Below, in pieces: positions 11,727 through 20,129 of a stretch of DNA of 64,000 bases. The number at the start of each line of letters is the position of its first letter. Within the stretch, counting starts at the first letter, position 1. The DNA comes from Magnetospirillum sp. (GTDB lineage Bacteria; Pseudomonadota; Alphaproteobacteria; Rhodospirillales; Magnetospirillaceae): assembly GCA_024707145.1 (NCBI GenBank), contig JANQAI010000005.1:558001-622000 (forward strand). Direction: 5' to 3'. The notes under the pieces were generated by a model. That model ran no database searches. It saw only the letters and a list, made by a program, of their open reading frames with translations, and had not been told where the DNA came from. The position numbers and the translations under genes were made by a program.

Positions 11727-12774
11727 ATGAGCATCAAGCCGCCCAAGAAGTTCTTCGAGCCGCTCGCCATCGGCGCCCCCGCTCCCTATCGCGAGGTGCC
11801 GGTGCGGCTTGAGCGCATGATCCACTTCTTCCCGCCGCATGTGGAGAAGATGCGGGCCAAGGTGCCCGAGATGGCGAAAAACGTGGACGTGCTGCTGGGC
11901 AACCTGGAGGACGCCATTCCCGCCGACGCCAAGGAGGCGGCGCGCGCCGGCTTCGTCGAGGTGGCGTCGAGCGCCGATCTGGGCGGCTGCTCGCTGTGGA
12001 CTCGCGTCAACTGTCTGAACAGCCCATGGTTCCTTGACGACGTCACCGAGATCGTCGCCGCCGCCGGCGACAGGGTGGACGTCATCATGCTGCCCAAGGT
12101 GGAGGGGCCCTGGGACATCCATTACCTCGACCAGTTGCTGGCCCAGCCTGGAGGCCAAGCATGGGGTCAAGCGCCCCATCATGATCCACGCCATCCTGGA
12201 GACGGCGCTGGGCGTCGAGAACGTGGCCGCCATCGCCCAGGCCTCGCCCCGCATGCACGGCATGAGCCTGGGCCCGGCCGACCTGGCCGCCAGCCGCGGC
12301 ATGAAGACGACGCGGGTCGGCGGCGGCCATCCCTTCTACGGCGTGCTGGAGGATGCCAGGGGCGAGGCCCCGCGCACCCTGTTCCAGCAGGACCTGTGGC
12401 ACTACACCGTGGCCAGGATGGTGGACGCCTGCCAGTCCGCCGGCATCAAGGCCTTCTATGGCCCGTTCGGGGACTTCTCGGATTCGGCGGCGTGCGAGGC
12501 CCAGTTCCGCAACGCTTTCCTGCTGGGCTGCGTCGGCGCGTGGTCGCTGCATCCCAGCCAGATCGACATCGCCAAGGCGGTGTTCAGCCCCGACGTGACC
12601 GAAGTTCTTTTCGCCAAGAAGATCCTCGCCGCCATGCCCGACGGCACCGGCGCGGTGATGATCGACGGCAAGATGCAGGATGACGCCACCTGGAAGCAGG
12701 CCAAGGTGATCGTCGACCTCGCCAAGCGCGTGGCCGCCAAGGACCCGGTTCTGGCGGGACAATACGGCCTGTGA
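11727..12774 (+). CDS. HpcH/HpaI aldolase family, malyl-CoA lyase-like (apparent frameshift at 12147-12148)
   Basis: 348 residues after correction. CitE/HpcH superfamily TIM barrel: the acidic Mg site is in [14 protein letters not shown], substrate Arg in [11 protein letters not shown], second metal ligand in [13 protein letters not shown], then [17 protein letters not shown] and GPFGDFSD, which are hallmarks of L-malyl-CoA/beta-methylmalyl-CoA lyases (Mcl1). Such enzymes cleave beta-methylmalyl-CoA to glyoxylate and propionyl-CoA, which would feed the neighbouring methylmalonyl-CoA mutase. A citrate-lyase-like role is the alternative. The frame breaks at CAGC[C]TGGAG. A terminator follows the stop. 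Confidence 0.82.
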
Positions 12775-12800
12775 ATTCCCTCGTGCCGGGAAATCCTTCG

Positions 12801-12831
12801 ACGGCCGCTGGGCAACCAGCGGCCGTTTTTT
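12801..12831 (+). terminator. Rho-independent terminator
   Basis: Stem ACGGCCGCTG and CAGCGGCCGT around a short GGCAAC loop, followed by a run of six T. It lies 27 nt past the stop of the malyl-CoA lyase-like gene and close to the end of the convergent small gene at 12838. Confidence 0.9.
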
Positions 12832-12837
12832 CGCGGA

Positions 12838-13038
12838 TCAGCTATCCAGGGCGTACTGGCGTTCGGGCCGCACCGAGGCCCCCGTTCGCTTGATCTTGTC
12901 GACCGTGCCGGCCGACAGCCGATCGGCCGAGATGGTCAGTCGCCGCGCCGATTCCAGCAGAACCTGTCCGTTCTCGCACACGATCCGCAGAACCTCGATG
13001 AAGTTCGTGCTATCCGTGGCCTTGATGAGCATTCGCAT
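12838..13038 (-). CDS. Small protein (66 residues) following a subtilase
   Basis: Not a recognised family. Starts at MRMLIKATDSTNF, with ACAGGAG 8 nt upstream; an upstream ATG at 13092 would add 18 residues but has a poorly placed Shine-Dalgarno. One Cys; no signal peptide. The second half (RRLTISADRLSAGTVDKIK, then GASVRPERQY) has a strand-helix-strand rhythm like the last part of an I9-type subtilisin propeptide. That resemblance is only by eye. It lies 88 bp downstream of the subtilase gene on the same strand, so it may be a partner, inhibitor or folding helper. Confidence 0.5.
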   Translation of the reverse strand: MRMLIKATDSTNFIEVLRIVCENGQVLLESARRLTISADRLSAGTVDKIKRTGASVRPERQYALDS

Positions 13039-13126
13039 CTCGCTGGCTCCTGTCTGAGCCGATACGGTGGATGGAATCACAGACCAACTCATGGCGTCAA
13101 CGGCTCCGGCGCCTGATGGCGCTCAT

Positions 13127-14296
13127 CTAGGCATCCGCATCCAGATGTGCAACAGCCCTGCCGCAATGTATCCGCCCATGGCCCTGACTGCTTCGCGGAT
13201 GGTTTAGGGGAAAGGCCGATTGGCGGATGGCGGCGCGCAAATCCTCGCCGGTGATGCCGGGATAGGCGGACAACAGCAGCGCCGCAAGTCCTGCGGCCTG
13301 CGGGCAGGCGCCGCTGGTGCCCCAGCCGTTCGGCTTGGTGACCACCTTCGGGCCGTAGACGATTCGTCCATTCGCCGGCGTCGGGCCGATGACGTCCGGC
13401 TTCGGGCCACTTGCCGGGCGTGTGGGATACTGGCCGGGACCCCGGCTGGAGTAAGGCCACATGGAACCGTCGAGCTTGCAGGTTCCGACGGTGATCACGT
13501 CAGCCCTGTTCTTGCACGATGTCCAGATGGAATTGGGGCCCGAGCCGTCGGGCGCGCCGTGGGTCAGGTGATGGTTGTTGCCGGCGCTGAAAAAGACGTG
13601 GACACCGCGCGAGATGGCGTGGTCCACCGCATCCAGGAATTCGTCGGCATAGTCCCGCGGCGGCTTGCCGGTGTGGAGTCCGAAGCTGTTGGACGCCACC
13701 ACGGCTTTTCCCGTATCCGCCAGACCGGCCAGTTCGTCGTAGATGGCCGCCAATTCGTTTTCCCAAAGCTGGCTGCGCCCGGAGAACAATGTCGCTTCCG
13801 GCGCAACGCCATCGAACTCGCCGCCATCGGCGCGCGACCCGGCGGCGATGGCGGCGCACATGGTGCCGTGGCCCTGGTAGTCTTCCCAGGACAACTGTCC
13901 CTTCGGCGCCCAGCCGGGCAAGCGGCGACCGACGCCAAATTCCGGGCGCGATCCATCGATGCCGGTGTCGACGACGGCGATGACCGTTCCCTTGCCACGG
14001 GTCTTGTTCCAGGCTTCGCGGGCGTTCAACTGGTCAAGGACGTCGTCCAGGCTGGGATGCTCTGGGGACGCCGCGATGGAATCGGTGACGATGGGGTCAT
14101 CCAGGAAATCATCGTCGAGCTGGTAGCGGCGTTCCAGCCGGATTCTCGCCCCGTAATATTTCTCCATCCAGTTCAGATCGCCGCGGAAGTCGTCAACATT
14201 GGCGTCAGGGGCGACAAGGACGCTCATGACGCCCTTGTCCGGGCGGGTCACGGGGACATTGAGATCGGCGCATTCCGAGGAGAGCACGCGTTCCAT
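13127..14296 (-). CDS. Subtilase-family serine protease (S8), no signal peptide
   Basis: 389 residues from ATG 14296. The catalytic triad is complete: Asp in VIAVVDTGIDGSRPEF, His in YQGHGTMCAAIAAG and Ser in WGTSGACPQAAGLAAL, with the oxyanion Asn in FFSAGNNHH. An N-terminal ~90-residue module precedes the protease domain. There is no signal peptide, suggesting a cytoplasmic enzyme. The frame stays open upstream (residues PAPAGAEAGRSWPRPGEETRFLVS before this ATG) with no start, so the true N-terminus is probably further upstream across a lost base. Base composition is less GC-biased than the flanks. Confidence 0.85.
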   Translation of the reverse strand: MERVLSSECADLNVPVTRPDKGVMSVLVAPDANVDDFRGDLNWMEKYYGARIRLERRYQLDDDFLDDPIVTDSIAASPEHPSLDDVLDQLNAREAWNKTRGKGTVIAVVDTGIDGSRPEFGVGRRLPGWAPKGQLSWEDYQGHGTMCAAIAAGSRADGGEFDGVAPEATLFSGRSQLWENELAAIYDELAGLADTGKAVVASNSFGLHTGKPPRDYADEFLDAVDHAISRGVHVFFSAGNNHHLTHGAPDGSGPNSIWTSCKNRADVITVGTCKLDGSMWPYSSRGPGQYPTRPASGPKPDVIGPTPANGRIVYGPKVVTKPNGWGTSGACPQAAGLAALLLSAYPGITGEDLRAAIRQSAFPLNHPRSSQGHGRIHCGRAVAHLDADA

Positions 14297-14694
14297 CGCC
14301 TCGTTGTCGTCGAAGGATACCAGGAACCTCGTCTCCTCGCCCGGCCGTGGCCAGCTTCGGCCCGCTTCCGCCCCCGCAGGTGCCGGCGTGACAGCACCGA
14401 GAGGATGCCCGGGACCCGGCGCCGCAGCGGGACGGCGCTACGCGCGGGGTTCGGCGGAATGTCGCCGTGGGGATGGGCGGCTTTGAAAACCTTGGTATCC
14501 CCCCGGATCACCTCGCGGCAATGGCGCTTTTCGTTCAGGCGGTCCGCGGTCGCGCGGCGCTGCTGGACATATCCGCGAAGTTGGCGGCGGCGAATTCTAC
14601 GATATTCGCCGAAGGCGACAGACTCCATTTCACGAAGTGCCGATGCGCGCATAAGTACAATCCCAGGCCATCCTATAGCGACAATGGATGACAT
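14297..14694 (-). other. Probable N-terminal extension of the subtilase, in another frame
   Basis: This 400-bp stretch has no independent gene call. One minus-strand frame is open from ATG 14694 (alternatives 14652 and 14628) down past 14296 with coding-like, GC-rich third positions, giving a basic sequence such as MESVAFGEYRRIRRRQLRG. It joins the subtilase frame if one base is missing, for instance in the G run near 14376-14380. The junction would join residues ...NPARSAVPLRRR to ...GEETRFLVSFDDNEA. It may instead be a non-coding leader. Confidence 0.4.
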
Positions 14695-14731
14695 GAATTG
14701 CTGGGTCGATCAACCGTAGTAGTGCAGTTCG

Positions 14732-14974
14732 TCAGCGGATTGCTCTCGGTGGCTGTCCTTGGGAGTAATCCCACACTCCCGCCGGCCGAGACGGTGACGG
14801 GGAGGTCGGCGGACATGAGCCCGTGAAAGGCGACAGGGGGCCATTGTATCCTGCCGGCGGTGCGTTGGCGGCGCACGGCGTGGCCGTGCCCAGGGCAGGC
14901 ACGGGACCGACTGCCGGGGCGGTGCCGCCGCAGCCGGCCAGCGCCGCCAGCAGGACCAGGGGCAGCCGGCGCAT
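14732..14974 (-). CDS. Putative small lipoprotein
   Basis: 80 residues with a lipoprotein signal (MRRLPLVLLAALAGC, lipobox LAGC) and a Pro/Gly/Ala-rich mature region. It starts 1 nt past the stop of the DUF2786-like gene, consistent with translational coupling. No domain recognised, and the low-complexity sequence makes the call uncertain. Confidence 0.4.
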   Translation of the reverse strand: MRRLPLVLLAALAGCGGTAPAVGPVPALGTATPCAANAPPAGYNGPLSPFTGSCPPTSPSPSRPAGVWDYSQGQPPRAIR

Positions 14975-14975
14975 G

Positions 14976-15473
14976 TCAGCGGCCGATGGGCAGGTCGAGG
15001 AAGCGGGGCAGGGCGCCCTCGTACACCAGTTCGTCGATGATGTGGCGCAGGATCTGGCGGCCCATGCGGGTGGCGGCGGTGGGCAGCATCATGCCCAGAT
15101 GGGGCTCCAGCAATTCGTGGATGTCCACCCGCTCGCAGCGTTCGCCGGCCACCCGGCGGCGCGGCGGCGACACGGTGTTGATGTGGTTGAGCGCCAGTTC
15201 CTGCACCGCCGCCTTCAGCAGCGCCTCGGCGGTGTTCTTCTCCAGCACCGCCTGGTACTCGCTGGATTTGCGCTCGGCCTGCGCCCAGGGCGGCGGGGCC
15301 TCCGCCGGCTCGGGCGGGGCGGTGCCGTCCACCTGGGCGACCACCTTGCCGACCAGCCGGGCCGCCGCCAGTTCCTCTTCCTCGGTGCAGCCGTTGGCGA
15401 CGGTGCGCGCCATCAGGGCGCGCAGGCGCACCAGCAGGCGCTCGCGGATGGCGGCGGGGGCGGGGGCGCTCAT
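14976..15473 (-). CDS. DUF2786-like protein
   Basis: 165 residues. The N-terminal 40 residues (LLVRLRALMARTVANGCTEEE) match the DUF2786 pattern of a helical KIxALLxKTxxNGxTExEA segment. The remainder is helical with a proline-rich linker (APPEPAEAPPPW) and no signal peptide. DUF2786 proteins are often near phage or mobile genes, but nothing else here indicates that. The lipoprotein-like gene is immediately downstream. Confidence 0.6.
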   Translation of the reverse strand: MSAPAPAAIRERLLVRLRALMARTVANGCTEEEELAAARLVGKVVAQVDGTAPPEPAEAPPPWAQAERKSSEYQAVLEKNTAEALLKAAVQELALNHINTVSPPRRRVAGERCERVDIHELLEPHLGMMLPTAATRMGRQILRHIIDELVYEGALPRFLDLPIGR

Positions 15474-15634
15474 GGCGGCGCCAAGGGCTGGGCTGGGCGA
15501 TGCATGGTTCTACTCTAGCGAGGGGCCGCGCGCCTGTCGACGGTGCCCGCCCGCCCCGGCGCGATGCGATGCACGCGAAGGGTGACTTCTGCGCGCGCTA
15601 TGCCTAAAGTCTCACGCACAGGAGGGAGGTTGCC

Positions 15635-15979
15635 ATGGCGCTGGAGAAGGGACGGGTCCTCGAACGCAAGGTTTTCTACGCCGGCCAGAGCGTTTTCAAG
15701 GAGGGCGACCAGGGCGACCGTGCCTATCTGATCCAGGAAGGCCAGGTGGAGATCACCAAGAACGGCCTGCTGCTGGGCACGCTCGGCAAGGGCGAGATGT
15801 TCGGCGAGATGGCCCTGGTGGACGACCAGCCGCGCATGGCCACCGCCAAGGCGCTGACCGACGTCTCGGTGGTGATCATCGGCCGCGACGCCTTCCGCGA
15901 GAAGCTGGCCAAGGCCGACCCGTTCATCCGCGGCCTGCTCAACATCTTCGTGCGCAACATCCGCAACCTGACCCGCTGA
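15635..15979 (+). CDS. Cyclic nucleotide-binding-domain protein
   Basis: 114 residues consisting of one CNMP/CAP-type beta-roll: FYAGQSVFKEGDQGDRAYLI, VEITKNGLLLGTLGKGEMFGEMALVDDQPRMATA in pieces. The phosphate-binding cassette GEMALVDDQPRMA has Pro-Arg-Met rather than a standard RxA arrangement but keeps the Glu and Arg. No DNA-binding domain follows. GGAGGGAGG precedes the ATG. Its stop overlaps the start of the next gene (TGATG), so the two are translationally coupled. Confidence 0.85.
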   Translation: MALEKGRVLERKVFYAGQSVFKEGDQGDRAYLIQEGQVEITKNGLLLGTLGKGEMFGEMALVDDQPRMATAKALTDVSVVIIGRDAFREKLAKADPFIRGLLNIFVRNIRNLTR

Positions 15980-16419
15980 TGCTGCCTGTCACCGGCCGCG
16001 TGGCGGCCGAATTTCCACGTTTCAGCGCCGAACAGATGTTCGCCCTGGCGGCGGATGTCGAAAGCTATCCGCAGTTCATTCCGTGGTGCCGTCGGGCCAG
16101 CGTGCTGGCGCGCCATGGCGACGTGCTGGAGGTGGACAACCATTTCGGCGCCGGGCCGCTGGACGCCGGTTTCCGCACCCGCGCCGTCGCCACCCCGCCG
16201 CACCGGCTGGAGATCACCGCCGACGGGGCGCCGTTCCGCAATTTCCGCCTGCTGTGGACGTTCGAACCGCTCCCCGATGGCGGCTGCCGCGTCGGCGCCG
16301 AATACGCGCTCAGCCTGCGCTCGCCGCTGCTGCACGGCCTCGCCCGCATGGCCATGCCCGAGGCGAGCAGGAAGATCATCCATCGCTTCCAAGAGCGTGC
16401 GGCAGCCCTGTATGCGTGA
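15979..16419 (+). CDS. RatA/Coq10-type START-domain protein
   Basis: 146 residues. Matches the polyketide cyclase/Coq10 family: FSAEQMFALAADVESYPQFIPWCRRASV is the diagnostic N-terminal helix and strand. Coq10 proteins bind ubiquinone and help its use in respiration; the E. coli RatA name reflects a reported toxin effect. Soluble, no signal peptide. Overlaps the upstream CNMP gene by 1 nt. Confidence 0.85.
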   Translation: MLPVTGRVAAEFPRFSAEQMFALAADVESYPQFIPWCRRASVLARHGDVLEVDNHFGAGPLDAGFRTRAVATPPHRLEITADGAPFRNFRLLWTFEPLPDGGCRVGAEYALSLRSPLLHGLARMAMPEASRKIIHRFQERAAALYA

Positions 16420-16453
16420 TATAAGGCCGCACCATTCCGCCTAGGTGATTGCC

Positions 16454-17398
16454 ATGTCGATCGATCCCGAAAAGCCCGAGCCACTGCCCGCCGACGCGCC
16501 GACGCGTGAGCAATCCGCCACCTTTCGCCCGGTGGCCGAGGGCATGGAGAAGCACATCAACGTCTATCACCCGGTGCTGGACCACGGCTTCATCGCGGTG
16601 AAGGACTACATGGGCGACGACGTCTCGGTGCTGCAGATGGCGCGCATGAGCTACGGCAAGGGCACCAAGAGCCTGGCCGACGACCGCGCCCTGCTGCGCT
16701 ACCTGATGCGGCACCTGCACACCAGCCCGTTCGAGGGTTGCGTCATCAAGCTGCACGTCAAGCTGCCCATCTTCGTCATGCGCCAGTGGGTGCGCCACCG
16801 CACTGCGTCCTTGAACGAGTATTCGGCGCGCTATTCCATCATGCCCGACGAGTTCTACCTGCCCGAGCCGGCCCAGCTGGCGGTGCAGTCCAAGGACAAC
16901 AAGCAGGGCCGCGGCGACGCGTTGACGCCGGAACAGGCGGCCGAGGTGCTGCGCCTGCTGAAGGAAGACGCGGCGCGCAGCTTCGACACCTACCACAAGC
17001 TGCTCAACGCCGACGAAGAGGGCAAGCCGCTGGTGGAGGACGGCGTGGGCATCGCCCGCGAGCTGGCCCGCATCGGCCTGCCGGTGTCGGCCTACACCCA
17101 GATGTACTGGCAGACCAACCTGCACAATCTGATGCACTTCTTGCGCCTGCGCGCCGACGTGCACGCCCAGTACGAAATCCGCATCTTCGCCGAGAAGATC
17201 CTGGAGATCATGGCCGACTGGGTGCCGGTGACCACCGAGGCCTTCCGCGACTACCAACTGGAGGCCGCCCGGCTGTCGCGCATGGAGATCGCCCTGGTCA
17301 AGGACCTGCTGGCCGGCAAGGCCAGCGTGGATGACGGCGAGGCCTATGGATTGAGCAAGCGGGAAGTCCGCGAGTTCAAGGAGCGGTTCGGGGTCTAG
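16454..17398 (+). CDS. thyX: FAD-dependent thymidylate synthase ThyX
   Basis: Converts dUMP to dTMP using methylene-tetrahydrofolate, FAD and NADPH. 314 residues; the ThyX motif RHRTASLNEYSARYS is present, with the downstream dUMP-binding segment. GTG 16445 is an in-frame alternative start, but AGGTGA at 16443-16448 is better spaced for ATG 16454. The presence of dut elsewhere in the window supplies the dUMP substrate. Confidence 0.95.
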   Translation: MSIDPEKPEPLPADAPTREQSATFRPVAEGMEKHINVYHPVLDHGFIAVKDYMGDDVSVLQMARMSYGKGTKSLADDRALLRYLMRHLHTSPFEGCVIKLHVKLPIFVMRQWVRHRTASLNEYSARYSIMPDEFYLPEPAQLAVQSKDNKQGRGDALTPEQAAEVLRLLKEDAARSFDTYHKLLNADEEGKPLVEDGVGIARELARIGLPVSAYTQMYWQTNLHNLMHFLRLRADVHAQYEIRIFAEKILEIMADWVPVTTEAFRDYQLEAARLSRMEIALVKDLLAGKASVDDGEAYGLSKREVREFKERFGV

Positions 17399-17405
17399 CT
17401 TTTAT

Positions 17406-17432
17406 CCCCTCTCCCGCCCGGCGGGAGAGGGG
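17406..17432. terminator. Bidirectional terminator-like hairpin / palindromic repeat
   Basis: Thirteen-base perfect arms CCCCTCTCCCGCC and GGCGGGAGAGGGG with a 1-nt centre, between the convergent thyX and phosphatase-like genes. It belongs to the CTCTCCC/GGGAGAG palindromic repeat family seen elsewhere in the window. Confidence 0.65.
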
Positions 17433-17440
17433 AATTCCCG

Positions 17441-18241
17441 TTAAGCTTCCAGCATTTGCAGGATCTGCCCGTCGGCGCCGAAGCAGGCGCAAGTGAGCGG
17501 GCCGCCGAAGCCGGCGCCGGCATCCAGGGTGGCGGAATAGGCGCCCACGCGCACGCCGCCGCGCCGCCGGTCCGAGCCGCGCACCACCAGCCTGAAGCCG
17601 CCATAGGGCTCCTCCAGCAGTTCGAACCCGGCCGAGCCCCACCAGAAGGCGTCCACCTGGGCCGACAGCGGCCGCGACGGATCCAGCCCGGCATGGACGA
17701 ACAGCAGGGCATTGTCGTCGGTGAAGGCGGCGTGCTTGAGCACGCTCATCAGCGTGGTGTGGCCGTCATAGGCGCGCATGTTCTGGCGCAGCTGGCCGGT
17801 CCAGCGGGTCAGCGCCAGGATGCCTTCGCGGGCGGCCGCGATGCCCTCGTCCAGGTTGCCGCCATAGGCGGCGATGGTGGGGCCGATGCCGTGCTCCACC
17901 ATCCATTTCAACACGTCCAGCGGATTGGGGGCGAATTGCAGTTGCAGCAGCTTCTGCCACATCTCCTCCTGGGCGCCGCGCAGATAGACGATGTCGTCCA
18001 CCTCCACCCCCGGCTTGGCCAGGAAGATGCGGCGGAAGGTCAGCATCTCGTCGATAGTTTCGCGCACCTTCTGGCCGTAGCCCAGGCTGTCGCCCAGATA
18101 GACGATCTGGTCGCCGGGGCGGGCATCCTGGTTCAGGCGGGCATGCAGGGTCGCCAGACGCTCCACCTCGCCATGAATGGCGGCGATCGCCCAGATGCGT
18201 CCGGACCCACGCAGAGTGGCGAAAACATTGGATTCCGACAC
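17441..18241 (-). CDS. PPP-type metallophosphatase-like protein, degenerate motifs
   Basis: About 266 residues from GTG 18241 (SESNVFATLRG); no ATG is available and the upstream frame looks non-coding. The order of PPP phosphatase motifs is kept, but key residues differ: AAIHGE instead of GDxHG (Asp lost), YLGDSLGYG instead of GDxVDRG (second Asp and Arg lost), and YLRGAQEE instead of GNHE (Asn-His lost). The later VHAGLDP is intact. Catalysis by the usual di-metal mechanism is therefore doubtful; it may bind rather than hydrolyse. No partner gene is evident. Confidence 0.7.
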   Translation of the reverse strand: MSESNVFATLRGSGRIWAIAAIHGEVERLATLHARLNQDARPGDQIVYLGDSLGYGQKVRETIDEMLTFRRIFLAKPGVEVDDIVYLRGAQEEMWQKLLQLQFAPNPLDVLKWMVEHGIGPTIAAYGGNLDEGIAAAREGILALTRWTGQLRQNMRAYDGHTTLMSVLKHAAFTDDNALLFVHAGLDPSRPLSAQVDAFWWGSAGFELLEEPYGGFRLVVRGSDRRRGGVRVGAYSATLDAGAGFGGPLTCACFGADGQILQMLEA

Positions 18242-18384
18242 GATGGCGCCATGCCCCCCGGTATGCCGTCGACGAGCCAACCCTCGTCCGGGCGCATGGT
18301 CGCAGGAGCGGCGGATTCCGTCAACGCCGCGGTGCAAAAGAACAGGGCGGCCCGGGGCCGCCCTGAGGTACCTAGCCCCCTAGC

Positions 18385-18430
18385 CCCCCACCCCGCCCTC
18401 CCCCCTTCACGGGGGAGGGCGGGGTGGGGG
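18385..18430. repeat. Long G/C palindrome downstream of carD
   Basis: A perfect 20-bp inverted repeat with a 6-nt loop (left arm 18385-18404, right arm 18411-18430, GGGGGAGGGCGGGGTGGGGG). It ends 6 nt past the carD stop and is likely both a terminator for carD and a member of the GGGGAGGG intergenic repeat family. Confidence 0.8.
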
Positions 18431-18436
18431 TGAGTG

Positions 18437-18931
18437 TTACGCCGCGTCCAGCAGCTGTTCCAGCTTGTGGGTGGCGGCGGTGGTATCGATGCGCTCGACC
18501 GCGGCCAGCTCGGCGGCCAGGCGCTCCAGCGCGGCTTCGTAGATCTGGCGCTCGGAATAGGACTGGTCGGGCTGGTTAGCGTTGCGGTGCAGGTCGCGCA
18601 CCACCTCGGCGATGGAGACGGGATCGCCCGAATTGATCTTGGCTTCGTATTCCTGGGCCCGACGCGACCACATGGTGCGCTTGACCTTGGCGCGGCCCTT
18701 CAGGGTCGACAACGCGTCGTCCATCACCGAGCGCGACGACAGCTTGCGCAGTCCGGCCTTGGTGGCCTTGGCCACCGGGACGCGCAGGGTCATCCGGTCG
18801 CGGTCGAAGGTGATGACGAACAGCTGCAGCTTCATGCCGCCGATTTCCTGGTTCTCGATGGAGACGACCTGGCCGACGCCATGGGTCGGGTACACCACGT
18901 AATCACCTTCGGCGAAAGAAACGCTCGACAT
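18437..18931 (-). CDS. carD: CarD/CdnL-family transcription regulator
   Basis: 164 residues. The N-terminal RNA-polymerase-interacting Tudor-like domain is clear (FAEGDYVVYPTHGVGQVVSIE), followed by the helical CarD C-terminal domain (RRAQEYEAKINSGD). CarD proteins bind the beta lobe of RNA polymerase and stabilise open complexes, notably at rRNA promoters. The ATG at 18931 is the only good start. The upstream region 18932-19144 holds the carD promoter region and nothing else recognised. Confidence 0.93.
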   Translation of the reverse strand: MSSVSFAEGDYVVYPTHGVGQVVSIENQEIGGMKLQLFVITFDRDRMTLRVPVAKATKAGLRKLSSRSVMDDALSTLKGRAKVKRTMWSRRAQEYEAKINSGDPVSIAEVVRDLHRNANQPDQSYSERQIYEAALERLAAELAAVERIDTTAATHKLEQLLDAA

Positions 18932-19144
18932 CTGCTCGGTTCCCTAAAAAGCCGCCTCACGCACAGGCTGTCCGCACCCAAAATAAAGTCGGGCGCCGGC
19001 CTCGTCCTGGACGGGCGGAGGTTTGCTAAACGTAGCGGTCAATGGTCACTGGGGGCGGCGACGCGGGCCGTCCGGGCTGTCCGTCGGCACAATTCGACGG
19101 ACTGGATCTTGTACCACAAAGGGCCGGTTAAGGACCAGAGAAAA

Positions 19145-19175
19145 AGCCCGGCCCCTCCTTTCGGGTGGCCGGGCT
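19145..19175 (-). terminator. Terminator of fdxA
   Basis: Nine-base arms AGCCCGGCC and GGCCGGGCT; on the minus strand the hairpin is followed by TTTTTCT. It lies 30 nt past the fdxA stop. Confidence 0.85.
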
Positions 19176-19204
19176 TCACGCAAACGGCTGGTGCGATTGG
19201 GGAA

Positions 19205-19537
19205 TCAGCGCTTGCCCGGATTGGGCGACAGCAGGGGCGCCTTGCCGGGCTTGTTCTTCCACGCATCGGCGTCGGCCGGGGCGTCGCCCTTCTTGGTGAT
19301 GTTGGGCCATTGGGCGGCATATTCGCGGTTCACGTTGGCCCAATCGGTGGTCGCCGGGTCGGAATCGGGGAAGATGGCTTCCGCCGGGCATTCCGGTTCG
19401 CACACGCCGCAATCGATGCATTCGTCGGGGTTGATAACCAGGAAGTTCTCGCCCTCGTAGAAGCAGTCCACTGGGCAGACCTCGACACAATCCTGGTACT
19501 TGCACTTGATGCAATTCTCGGTAACGACATAAGCCAT
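19205..19537 (-). CDS. fdxA: 7Fe ferredoxin FdxA
   Basis: 110 residues. Seven-iron ferredoxin with a [3Fe-4S] and a [4Fe-4S] site: [17 protein letters not shown] and [12 protein letters not shown]. The conserved start [14 protein letters not shown] fixes the ATG at 19537, with GGAG 8 nt upstream. Cytoplasmic electron carrier, usual length for alphaproteobacterial FdxA. A TerB-like gene lies 45 bp upstream on the same strand; a terminator follows. Confidence 0.96.
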   Translation of the reverse strand: MAYVVTENCIKCKYQDCVEVCPVDCFYEGENFLVINPDECIDCGVCEPECPAEAIFPDSDPATTDWANVNREYAAQWPNITKKGDAPADADAWKNKPGKAPLLSPNPGKR

Positions 19538-19581
19538 AGATCCACTCCAGCTATGAATTCGGGCCCGCGACGCCGGGGGCG

Positions 19582-20043
19582 TCAGGCGATGCCGTCCTGC
19601 AATCCCATGCGGGCCAGCGCGCGCTTGCGGGCGGCGCCGGCCTCCTGATCGGAGACGTAGACCAGTCCGGCCAGGCGGCGAAGCAGATTGGCTTCGTAAT
19701 CGTGCAATTGGCCGTCGGCGTAGACCACCTCCCATAGCATTTCCAGCACCTCGACGCGCTGATCATGGTCAAGCGCGTTCTTGATGGTGCGGGTCATGCC
19801 CTCCAGCGCCACCGCCTTGTCCTGGGCGGCGCGCGCCTCTTCCAGCAGCCGTTCCGCCGCCTCGGGCGCCAGTTCGAAGCGGGCGGCCAGCAGGTCCAGC
19901 AGGCGCCGGCGCTCGACGGCGTCGAAACTGCCGTCCAGGGTGGCGGCTTCCACCATCAGGGTGGCGACGGCGAGACGCAACTGCGCGGCCGCGGGGGCGA
20001 CCGCGTCCGACGGTCCCAGCAAGGATTTCAACAGGCCCAGCAT
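19582..20043 (-). CDS. TerB-like tellurite-resistance domain protein
   Basis: 153 residues. The TerB/DjlA helical fold is suggested by [18 protein letters not shown] with the acidic metal-site pattern repeated later ([19 protein letters not shown]). GGAG is 7 nt upstream of ATG 20043, which is preferred over the ATG two codons earlier. It is co-directional with terC upstream and fdxA downstream; adjacency to a TerC-type protein is common, but the physiological role outside tellurite resistance is unclear. Confidence 0.8.
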   Translation of the reverse strand: MLGLLKSLLGPSDAVAPAAAQLRLAVATLMVEAATLDGSFDAVERRRLLDLLAARFELAPEAAERLLEEARAAQDKAVALEGMTRTIKNALDHDQRVEVLEMLWEVVYADGQLHDYEANLLRRLAGLVYVSDQEAGAARKRALARMGLQDGIA

Positions 20044-20129
20044 GGGCAACTCCGGGCGACGGGGACGGAAAAACCGGCCCCGTCGATACCACGGAGTTCA
20101 GGGATCGCTCAACCCCTCCGGTACTGGGG

